Assembly: GCA_002011815.1 (NCBI GenBank)
Contig: MTOV01000002.1
Location: 414,409 to 451,385, forward strand
DNA length: 36,977 bases
Direction of reading: 5' to 3'
DNA from: Nitrospirae bacterium JdFR-86
GTDB taxonomy: Bacteria; Nitrospirota; Thermodesulfovibrionia; Thermodesulfovibrionales; JdFR-86
The first letter of the stretch is position 1, and each line of letters opens with the position of its first letter. The translations under genes were made by a program, and so were the position numbers. A model generated the notes under the pieces. It searched no databases. It was not told the origin of the DNA and worked only from the letters and a program-made list of their open reading frames with translations. Positions 8,159-14,242 of this stretch are shown one piece after another.

Positions 8159-10216
8159 TTACCACCACAATCTTCTCAGGTACCGGGTAAATACTCTCTT
8201 TACACTGAACTTCAGAGTGTGATTTTCGCCTCCTGTATCGCTGTCCTGGAAAAGATATGTAGTTTCGAATACAAACCTTCTGCTTCTCCATCTGAAAATC
8301 GTGCGTAAAGACGTAGATTCAACAACAGAAGCATTACCCCACCTTACCTTACCGATAAATAACAATGCACTCCTTATGGACGTCCTTAATCTATATATAG
8401 TGGACAATGTGTATGAATCCATTTTCTCCGTATACCTCGCAACCCCCTCTACCTTCAGGCTGTTTCGGGAAGAAAGTCTCCAATCAATGCCATTTAAAAG
8501 CTTTGTGCTATGGAATGACTGCTTGCTACCGTCTCTCTCTTCCATTACGCTATGAACTACTTCGCCATACACTGAAAGGTGATGCGTAGCTCTCCACTTT
8601 GCATTAAGTCTCACATAATGTTTTGTCTTTCTGCTCTTGTGTTCTTTCGGGAACGAAATATTAAATGAATATTCCGTAAATAGGTAAAGTCTGCTGGTTG
8701 CCGGATAATCCACTTTTGTCCTAAACCATAATGGTACACCTGACTCCGTATAACCTACAGACCCTTCAGTGCGGAGCTTCGCCCTGCGGTTAAAAATCCG
8801 GTCAGTCCATATCAGCCTCTCAGTAATGTCGTAAGTGTATCGCCTTCTGTTGCCTACGTCTTCGTTCTGGGATTTGGTGTAAGAGCCTTTTATCGTAGTC
8901 TCTGAAACTAACCGCTGAGAGACCCTAACACGCTTCCTTATGCCGGTCTTTCCAGCAGCACCAATGCTATACGAATGCGAAATAGTATCACCGCTCTTTT
9001 TATACGCACCCTGGGCGACGAGTGAATAAGGAATGCGATATATTATCTTCATACTGTTGCTATACCTTATTCGGGACCTGAACAGATAGGTCTCGAAATC
9101 CCCAACCAAATCGTAAGAGAAATAGTTCTCCAGTGTTGTATGCATCCATTTATTGCGTGCGGTCACATTTACGGTGTGAGTGTCATTGCCGTTGGTTCTG
9201 TCCCTGAGTCTATAATAAAATGAATAAAAGGAGTCATAGATAAGCTTTTCGCCCCTCTTTACAGGCAGATTGTCCACCACAACTCGCAAATATCCTATTG
9301 TAGTCGTATACCGGCTATCAGACGTCTTTGACTTTATCTCGTTCCTGATAATATTAAAATCAAAAGAAGGATGCTTGAACCTGAAAAGCCCTTTCCTGTA
9401 AACCTGATTCCACTGATTCACATTTCTGTTCCAGTTCCTGTTTCTGTTCCAATTCCGGTTTCCATCATCGTTCCAGTTGGCGTTTCCGTTCCAGTTACCG
9501 TTTCCATTCCAATTGGTGTTTCCGTTCCAGTTACTGTTTCCGTTCCAATTGCCATTCCAGTTGCCATTGCCATTACCGTTGCCTACCCTGTTTATATTCC
9601 TGTACTTAACCCTGTAACGGCTTAGATTATTCCCAATATACTTTTTTGTGCCATCATCATAGGATATGAATTTCCCATTAGATAAGAACACAATCTCGCC
9701 TGGCCTTGTATAAAGCATGCTCAGACCATACGACTGGCTTATAAAATTCCTACTCGTGTAATAGGAATACTTTACTCTTAATGGAGAGGGGACATACTTC
9801 CAGATTTTAAGCCCTCTTGCCCTGTCTATCCCGTTGAAGAAACTCAGGTCAATAGTAAACCTTTTGATATCGCGGTCTCCTCTGACACCGGAGCCTGTCC
9901 GATCAGAAAAAGTGGTGGCAACTCTGAAGGTAGCCAGTCTCGGGTCGAGAACATAACCTCCAAGCGATAGGGTATAATCCTGCGAAAAGATAGAACTCTT
10001 AGGCCGGTCACCCCATTTCGCCTCATAAGACAGTCCTACCGAAAGACTAAGCGAATAATACTTCTGAAATCTCCACCTGTCCCTGCGATAATAACCATCT
10101 GCCTCGCTTGGAAAGACAGACGAGACAAAAGCCAAGACTACAGCAAACAGCACAACTTTCCTGAGGGTGCTGAGCCTTAACAATCGCTTTATTACTGTAA
10201 TCCCCTTAGCCCTCAT
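8159..10216 (-). CDS. Outer-membrane beta-barrel protein with Asn/Trp/Gly repeat insert
   Basis: A 685-residue protein with a signal peptide (hydrophobic residues ~19-36, then SEADG). The rest is dominated by alternating polar/hydrophobic, aromatic-rich strands (for example YSFNISFPKEHKS, YTYDITERLIW, TYLFRSRIRYSNSMKI), typical of a large transmembrane barrel. I do not recognise a named family; a role like the porins of porin-cytochrome conduits is possible but not shown, and no heme motif is present. Residues ~212-272 are a low-complexity repeat (see 9410-9583). The start codon overlaps the preceding gene's stop as ATGA, so it is coupled to the small HTH-like genes upstream. A 35-bp gap precedes the prolyl isomerase gene. 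Confidence 0.85.
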   Translation of the reverse strand: MRAKGITVIKRLLRLSTLRKVVLFAVVLAFVSSVFPSEADGYYRRDRWRFQKYYSLSLSVGLSYEAKWGDRPKSSIFSQDYTLSLGGYVLDPRLATFRVATTFSDRTGSGVRGDRDIKRFTIDLSFFNGIDRARGLKIWKYVPSPLRVKYSYYTSRNFISQSYGLSMLYTRPGEIVFLSNGKFISYDDGTKKYIGNNLSRYRVKYRNINRVGNGNGNGNWNGNWNGNSNWNGNTNWNGNGNWNGNANWNDDGNRNWNRNRNWNRNVNQWNQVYRKGLFRFKHPSFDFNIIRNEIKSKTSDSRYTTTIGYLRVVVDNLPVKRGEKLIYDSFYSFYYRLRDRTNGNDTHTVNVTARNKWMHTTLENYFSYDLVGDFETYLFRSRIRYSNSMKIIYRIPYSLVAQGAYKKSGDTISHSYSIGAAGKTGIRKRVRVSQRLVSETTIKGSYTKSQNEDVGNRRRYTYDITERLIWTDRIFNRRAKLRTEGSVGYTESGVPLWFRTKVDYPATSRLYLFTEYSFNISFPKEHKSRKTKHYVRLNAKWRATHHLSVYGEVVHSVMEERDGSKQSFHSTKLLNGIDWRLSSRNSLKVEGVARYTEKMDSYTLSTIYRLRTSIRSALLFIGKVRWGNASVVESTSLRTIFRWRSRRFVFETTYLFQDSDTGGENHTLKFSVKRVFTRYLRRLWW
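9410..9583 (-). repeat. Coding tandem repeat, 18-bp unit (GN-x-NWN)
   Basis: Read on the minus strand, this stretch encodes a chain of hexapeptides GNSNWN, GNTNWN, GNGNWN, GNANWN, preceded by GNGNGN and WNGN steps and followed by decayed forms in which Arg replaces Gly (RNRNWN, RNVNQWN). The DNA unit is about 18 bp. Third-position changes between units show that the copies are not all recent. It lies at residues ~212-272 of the beta-barrel protein and interrupts its strand pattern. Confidence 0.9.
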
Positions 10217-10569
10217 TCACGCCTTCCGTTACTACCATTACTACTGGCGTTTTTTCTCCTGCCTTTTAAAGGCACTACATATCCCTGCTTCTCAAGGTAA
10301 TTCACATCCCGCTTGAGGGTCGCCAGCGATGTAAGAAGCAGACCTGCAAGGTCTTCATAACTTAAAAGACTGCCCTGCTTTTCAGCTTCGTTCGTAAGCC
10401 TTATAATCCTTCTGCGCCTGAGACCGGCAAGCCCCTCCTGCCTGAGAATCTCCTCATCGTCCTGCCCAATAAGAGTAAGCTTCAGCTTCTTGACACCGCT
10501 GCCGTTGCTCGTCTCAAAGACGATATATTCGACTCTGCCGAAATCCATACTCCCCAAATTACTTACCAC
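10213..10569 (-). CDS. Small HTH-like protein B (DUF1670-like), putative regulator
   Basis: A 118-residue protein. Its C-terminal half has a helix-turn-helix look, with LSYEDLAGLLLTSLATLKRDVNYLEKQG and then VPLKGR. This resembles the N-terminal region of DUF1670 proteins; the assignment is from memory of the pattern and tentative. A basic stretch (LRRRRIIRLTNEA) precedes it, and the tail is Ser/Asn/Arg-rich. It is a tandem paralogue of the next gene upstream. The GTG at 10569 overlaps that gene's end by 11 bp; the ATG at 10548, with GGGG just before it, is an equally possible start. Its own stop overlaps the barrel gene's ATG. Its position at the head of the cytochrome operon suggests an autoregulator. 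Confidence 0.75.
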   Translation of the reverse strand: MVSNLGSMDFGRVEYIVFETSNGSGVKKLKLTLIGQDDEEILRQEGLAGLRRRRIIRLTNEAEKQGSLLSYEDLAGLLLTSLATLKRDVNYLEKQGYVVPLKGRRKNASSNGSNGRRE

Positions 10570-10849
10570 CTGTCACCCTGCCGCCAAGGGGCACTTCCAT
10601 GCCAAGCCTCCTCAAATGGCTGACATCCCTCTTTAACGTAGCCTTCGAGGCAAGCATTATCATACAGAGGTCACTGTAGCTCAACCTCGCCCCCTGCGTC
10701 AGAGCCTCATTGAGAATCCTGCTAAGCCTCTTTCTCCTTAGACTCGCAAGACTCCTACTGTGCCTGTCCTCCTCAGAACAAACAGTAAGCCTCAATGACT
10801 TAAATCTGTTGCTTCCGTCCTTTGCCCAGTAAATCAAGGTCCCGCTCAT
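10559..10849 (-). CDS. Small HTH-like protein A (DUF1670-like), first gene of the cytochrome operon
   Basis: A 96-residue protein. The start ATG at 10849 has GGAGG six bases upstream. It shares a pattern with its neighbour: LSYSDLCMIMLASKATLKRDVSHLRRLG followed by VPLGGR, after a basic LRRKRLSRILNEA segment. The N-terminal ~35 residues form a separate small region. No enzyme motif or signal peptide is visible, so it is cytoplasmic. The LKRDV helix is a plausible recognition helix. It is the first gene after the 386-bp regulatory gap with repeated dyads, which makes DNA binding there an attractive but untested idea. Confidence 0.75.
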   Translation of the reverse strand: MSGTLIYWAKDGSNRFKSLRLTVCSEEDRHSRSLASLRRKRLSRILNEALTQGARLSYSDLCMIMLASKATLKRDVSHLRRLGMEVPLGGRVTGGK

Positions 10850-10863
10850 TATAAACCTCCAAA

Positions 10864-10879
10864 ACTCAAACTATTGAGT
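10864..10879 (-). promoter_or_regulatory. Dyad in the operon leader next to the ribosome binding site
   Basis: ACTCAA and TTGAGT flank a 4-base centre (6-bp arms). The dyad lies within the predicted leader of the HTH-like gene, ending about 8 bases before GGAGG. It could be an operator or a small hairpin controlling translation. The half-sites resemble the CTCA/TGAG halves of the 16-bp repeats further upstream. Confidence 0.4.
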
Positions 10880-10908
10880 CATATAACACATTAAGAGTTA
10901 TATGCCTT

Positions 10909-10937
10909 ATCAGACATAGAACACCTGTTTCTGTCAA
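10909..10937 (-). promoter_or_regulatory. Candidate sigma-70 promoter of the cytochrome operon
   Basis: On the minus strand, TTGACA (10937-10932) is followed after 17 bases by TCTGAT (10914-10909), predicting a start near 10902 and a leader of about 50 bases. The -35 is perfect but the -10 is weak, as expected if an activator is required. A 16-bp dyad site lies just upstream of the -35. Confidence 0.45.
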
Positions 10938-10951
10938 AACCCTTTACTTTA

Positions 10952-10967
10952 AAGCTCATTTGAGCCC
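10952..10967. repeat. 16-bp dyad repeat, copy 1
   Basis: AAGCTCATTTGAGCCC occurs here and, identically, at 11110-11125. Its core GCTCA-TT-TGAGC is a dyad. This copy sits immediately upstream of the candidate -35 of the cytochrome operon. A regulator binding site is inferred. Confidence 0.6.
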
Positions 10968-11109
10968 ACCTACCATTCGGCATAAAACCTCCATTTGTTC
11001 ACATACAAATAACATGCCAATGCTTGGATTTTCGGCTCAGAAAGCCGTTTGAAAGCCTTACAGAAAGGTTCAGAGGGAAGAAATAATATAACTTGCTTTG
11101 TCAAAAATT

Positions 11110-11125
11110 AAGCTCATTTGAGCCC
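11110..11125. repeat. 16-bp dyad repeat, copy 2
   Basis: The second exact copy of AAGCTCATTTGAGCCC, 158 bp from the first, which is about 15 helical turns. Like copy 1 it is preceded on the plus strand by a TGTCAAAA stretch, and CCTGTTTCTG occurs near both. The rest of the 10850-11235 gap shows only a weak CGGCT/AGCCG hairpin (11033-11047) and no convincing gene. Confidence 0.6.
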
Positions 11126-11199
11126 TGTTTCTGCCCTCCGCCTCTGCTATATTACCTACTAATTTGTTCAATAAATATGCCAGATAAAACCGTCATTTC

Positions 11200-11227
11200 T
11201 TGCATTTTTGACTATATGCATTATATC
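11200..11227 (+). promoter_or_regulatory. Candidate promoter, near-leaderless start
   Basis: TTGCAT (11200-11205) and TATATC (11222-11227) are 16 bases apart. The predicted transcription start falls within a few bases of the GTG at 11236, and no Shine-Dalgarno sequence precedes that codon. Moderate matches only. Confidence 0.35.
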
Positions 11228-11235
11228 TTAACTTT

Positions 11236-12918
11236 GTGAAAAAAATCATTCTTGTCGCCTTCTGGTGCGCTGTCTTTCTGGCATTCCTCACACCTATGGA
11301 ATTAGGGGATGTATGGTGGCACATGCGCACCGGACAGTGGATACTGCAACACCATACACTGCCGCAAGAAGACCCCTTCTCGATATATACAGAGGTCACC
11401 CCTAAAAATTCCTTTGTTCTCAAAGGGTTCTGGCTCTGCCAGATAATGCTTTACGGCATTTACCGCCTCTTTGACTTTTATGGACTTATAGTTCTTAAGA
11501 GTGTACTCTTTACCTCAACCTTCTTCATCCTTCACCGACTTGTCAAAGGCTATGGACTTAAAGCCCCCCTAAGCTATATCGTTCTTATACCGGTAATCTA
11601 TCTGGCAACCTATTATGATGAGATCAGACCCCAGACGTTTTCGTTCTTCTTCTTTGCCCTGACTATATACCTTCTTGAGCGCAAGCGGGGTTCACCACCC
11701 CGTACAGCCAAAGACATGCTTCACTGTTACTGGCCTCTCTTTGCCGTAATGCCCCTCTGGTCGAACATACACCCAGGATTTGTAATCGGCGATGCCATAA
11801 TAGTCGCTTATATGCTTGAAAGCATCATAAGCTCTGCGTTCAAAAAGCCCCGTAAGCTTCAGACATACTTTATCATCGCCTGCTTGCTGTCTGTAGCACT
11901 GTCCTCACTAAACCCCAACGGACTTAAAGCCATTATTATAACTATGAAAATGCTCGCCACATCCGCAGCAGGCAGCGCGTCCATACACGAACACCTTCCT
12001 CTGAAAGAATTCGCATCATTCACACACGAAAACTATCTCTACCTGACAGTCATCGGTCTTATAGTATGCGCATTTTTAAGCTTTATACTAAGAATTAAAA
12101 CACTGGACATCCTGCATCTCTTCCTTGTATCCTCACTTTCATATACCGCCATAAAATCATTCAGGGCAGGAATATTCTTCGCCATCTTTGCAACTGTTGC
12201 AATAGGTAGAAACCTTTCAATACTGAGACAGCCCAGACAGATCAGACATCCCCTTGTTCAAACATCTGTCTTAGCAGCTATCGTTATGGTTATGATTCTT
12301 CTGCTCGGGCAGAGAACAATTCTCACTCAGCCAGTTATGAACAAAAGCATCTTTCCACTTAAAGCAGCAGCTTTCATTGAAACTCAAGCACTGCCCGGTA
12401 ACATATACCATCCATACGAATGGGGCGGTTACCTCATCTGGAGGCTTTATCCGGAATACAGGGTGTTTATCGACGGCAGGGCCCTCGGCTTACGGAAAGA
12501 GCACACAGATGTGCTTCTGGCAAGACCGCAGTGGGAAGAAATCCTTGAAAGATATGGTGTAAACACCGTCCTTTACTGGCCCCTGCTGCCTTACAGAGGA
12601 AACGTGCCGCCCATTATCTTCGCACTGCTTAAGGACGACGCATGGAGCCCTGTCTACTGGGATCTCCAATGCATTATATTCGTAAGAACTCCACTGGCTA
12701 AAAACCCAATCAAAAAAGACTCTATATGGGAACTCCTGACATCACTGGTATCCCTTAATATCAGAAACAATCCCTCTGAACCGGATAACTACATAGCCTT
12801 GGCAGAAATATACCTTGAAAAAGGATTAAAACACGATGCCAAAGACGCATTCAGAAAAGCACTCGCACTGGAGCCTACAAACCAAAAAGCACTGTTCTGG
12901 ATGCAAGTGCTCGAATAA
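11236..12918 (+). CDS. Polytopic membrane protein, GT-C glycosyltransferase-like, with C-terminal TPR
   Basis: A 560-residue protein starting with GTG. About ten to twelve hydrophobic segments run from residue 1 to ~380. An early periplasmic loop has the motif GDVWWHMRTGQWI followed by LPQEDPFS, and a later one EWGGYLIWRLYPEYRVFIDGR. These motifs recur in uncharacterised GT-C-fold-like membrane proteins that may transfer sugars from polyprenyl-phosphate donors. Residues ~513-558 form a TPR-type pair (ALAEIYLEKGLKHDAKDAF). It is a paralogue of the protein at 14243-16090, and the two flank the OmcE-like gene, suggesting modification or assembly of that product. Glycosyltransferase activity is inferred from fold resemblance only. 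Confidence 0.8.
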   Translation: MKKIILVAFWCAVFLAFLTPMELGDVWWHMRTGQWILQHHTLPQEDPFSIYTEVTPKNSFVLKGFWLCQIMLYGIYRLFDFYGLIVLKSVLFTSTFFILHRLVKGYGLKAPLSYIVLIPVIYLATYYDEIRPQTFSFFFFALTIYLLERKRGSPPRTAKDMLHCYWPLFAVMPLWSNIHPGFVIGDAIIVAYMLESIISSAFKKPRKLQTYFIIACLLSVALSSLNPNGLKAIIITMKMLATSAAGSASIHEHLPLKEFASFTHENYLYLTVIGLIVCAFLSFILRIKTLDILHLFLVSSLSYTAIKSFRAGIFFAIFATVAIGRNLSILRQPRQIRHPLVQTSVLAAIVMVMILLLGQRTILTQPVMNKSIFPLKAAAFIETQALPGNIYHPYEWGGYLIWRLYPEYRVFIDGRALGLRKEHTDVLLARPQWEEILERYGVNTVLYWPLLPYRGNVPPIIFALLKDDAWSPVYWDLQCIIFVRTPLAKNPIKKDSIWELLTSLVSLNIRNNPSEPDNYIALAEIYLEKGLKHDAKDAFRKALALEPTNQKALFWMQVLE

Positions 12919-13230
12919 AAACTCCTGACTGTCTAAATTTCGGTTATAATAGATTGACATTGGATTACTTTTTCAGCTATTCTTTTACTCTTTCAGTTGG
13001 CTCCAGAAAGGTCAAAACTTAGGGAGGGAAGGGGGCACAAAAATTGATGCACCAAAAAGGAAAGCAGGACTTCTATAGCCCAATAATAACCAAAATGTCT
13101 GGGTTATTTCCCTCACGTTGTTTATTATCACGCAGCAATACAAAAGAGTTTAATACAGTGATACACCCGAAAGATAGTAAAAAACCTACAAATTATTCTA
13201 TACTATTCTATTATGGAACTATAATCTTAA
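12919..13230 (+). other. Intergenic region upstream of the sigma-54-type promoter
   Basis: This gap holds no gene I would support. A 64-codon open frame at 13044-13238 lacks a ribosome site and coding character. A purine-rich run (about 13020-13036) and an inverted repeat (13085-13108) are the visible landmarks. I found no match to the GEMM cyclic-dinucleotide riboswitch core that controls some cytochrome genes in Geobacter. Confidence 0.6.
13085..13108. promoter_or_regulatory. Inverted repeat, candidate activator site for the sigma-54 promoter
   Basis: AATAACC and GGTTATT (7-bp perfect arms) are separated by 10 bases. The centre lies about 140 bp upstream of the -12 element at 13244, the usual range for an enhancer-binding activator site. 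The role is inferred from position. Confidence 0.4.
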
Positions 13231-13246
13231 TGGCATAAGGTTTGCA
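13231..13246 (+). promoter_or_regulatory. Sigma-54 (RpoN)-type promoter of the OmcE-like gene
   Basis: TGGCATAAGGTTTGCA matches the -24/-12 consensus (TGGCAC-N5-TTGC), with the invariant GG (13232-13233) and GC (13244-13245) exactly 10 bases apart. The predicted start is near 13257, giving a ~43-base leader with a purine-rich ribosome site before the GTG at 13300. Confidence 0.7.
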
Positions 13247-13299
13247 ATATACATATAGTGGAAGTTTTGTGAAAAGATTCCAATTTTAAAGGAAAGGGG

Positions 13300-14022
13300 G
13301 TGGAAGGAGTGAAGAAAGTTTTAATTTTGGCAGTAGCAGTCAGTTTGATAATAGCTGGAGTAGCCGTTGCATCAGTCGTCAGCTCAAAGCACGACATGAG
13401 GCTTGAGGATACCGCAAACCAGAGTGGTGCTAAAGCAGTTTGTGAGTTCTGCCACCATCCACACAGAGGCACATCAACAGACGGCATCACTAACGCCCTC
13501 ATCTGGAACAAGATCTACAACACCACTACCACCTACACGGCCTATGCCACAACTGCAACAATGAACGGTACACCTGCGGATGTCAGCATGTCGGCAAATC
13601 TCAACGCTGATGGTCTTTACGCCACGGCTCTCTGCATGAGCTGTCACGACGGTGCAAACGCCACCAATGGTCTCGTCAAGGCACCAATGGGTGGCTCAAC
13701 AAGCCTTACCATTACATATGACGTCACCTCAGCTAACCTCGGCGATACACTCGCAGATGACCATCCAGTCAACTTCGCATACACTGATATCACAACCGAC
13801 GACATACCTTCGGTGACAACAGGTGTCGGACCTACAGACTACGCTATCGTGGGTAACATCTCAAGCGCAGAGTATCCTCTCTTTGGCACAAACAAGTACT
13901 TCCAGTGCTCCACATGCCATGACGTCCACAGAGGTGACAACAGCGCAAGCAGTGCAGTCCAGTTCATGAGAGGAAACACTGAAAACAGTGAAATTTGCCG
14001 CGACTGCCATACAGCAAAATAA
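13300..14022 (+). CDS. OmcE-like tetraheme c-type cytochrome, candidate nanowire subunit (second copy)
   Basis: A 240-residue protein starting at GTG 13300, with AAAGGA six bases upstream; GTG 13309 is an alternative. The signal peptide ends near VAVA|S. The mature protein (~215 residues) begins VVSSKHD. Heme motifs are CEFCH (48-52, then HPH), CMSCH (112-116), CSTCH (203-207, then DVH) and CRDCH (233-237); DDHPV lies at 153-157. Length, four hemes and histidine positions match the OmcE family, whose Geobacter member forms extracellular cytochrome filaments. The linker after heme 1 is rich in Thr (NTTTTYTAYATTAT), a plausible site for sugars or packing. It has its own sigma-54-type promoter and terminator and sits between two GT-C-like genes. 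Polymerisation is inferred. Confidence 0.9.
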   Translation: MEGVKKVLILAVAVSLIIAGVAVASVVSSKHDMRLEDTANQSGAKAVCEFCHHPHRGTSTDGITNALIWNKIYNTTTTYTAYATTATMNGTPADVSMSANLNADGLYATALCMSCHDGANATNGLVKAPMGGSTSLTITYDVTSANLGDTLADDHPVNFAYTDITTDDIPSVTTGVGPTDYAIVGNISSAEYPLFGTNKYFQCSTCHDVHRGDNSASSAVQFMRGNTENSEICRDCHTAK

Positions 14023-14045
14023 TCCCACCTATGGGGATAAAAGAA

Positions 14046-14071
14046 GGGAGGCAAAATCGCCTCCCTTTTTT
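14046..14071 (+). terminator. Rho-independent terminator of the OmcE-like gene
   Basis: A perfect 7-bp stem GGGAGGC/GCCTCCC with a 6-base loop is followed by six T. It starts 24 bases after the stop codon. It is the clearest intrinsic terminator in the window and marks the cytochrome gene as a single-gene unit. Confidence 0.9.
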
Positions 14072-14134
14072 ATTGGGCTTCTAAATCCAAATGCTTAAAC
14101 ATTCAGCGGAGACCGACCAGGCGGAACACCCGGA

Positions 14135-14216
14135 GGGTCACAGACCTCTTTTTAATAACGCTTGAAGCGTTCTTGAAAGTGGCTGTACCACCAAGCAAAA
14201 AAGTAATCAGGGTTTG
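14135..14216. repeat. Dispersed intergenic repeat, copy 1
   Basis: About 82 bp closely resembling 23665-23747. Shared blocks are GGGTCACAGACC, CTTTTTAATAACGCTTGAAGCG (with small changes), GTG-CTGT-CCACC and GAGCAAAAAAGTA (here AAGC). The centre AACGCTT-G-AAGCGTT is a perfect dyad. It lies between two convergent genes, and no open frame is involved. By eye, identity is roughly three in four bases or better. Confidence 0.65.
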
Positions 14217-14242
14217 GGCAGAGCCCCATAACAAGCGGATAG

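Noticed and set aside
9371-9625. Plus-strand open frame with Val/Pro/Ile repeats
   Set aside because: It is the antisense shadow of the GN-x-NWN repeat in the barrel gene.
11007-11024. Sigma-54-like TGGCATGTTATTTGT on the minus strand before the cytochrome operon
   Set aside because: The -12 element has GT instead of the near-invariant GC; too weak to call.
13044-13238. 64-codon open frame between the GT-C-like gene and the OmcE-like gene
   Set aside because: No ribosome site, composition like the AT-rich gap around it, and it runs over the sigma-54 promoter.
12919-13299. Possible GEMM (cyclic dinucleotide) riboswitch before the OmcE-like gene
   Set aside because: Expected from Geobacter biology, but the conserved core strings and stems are not there.
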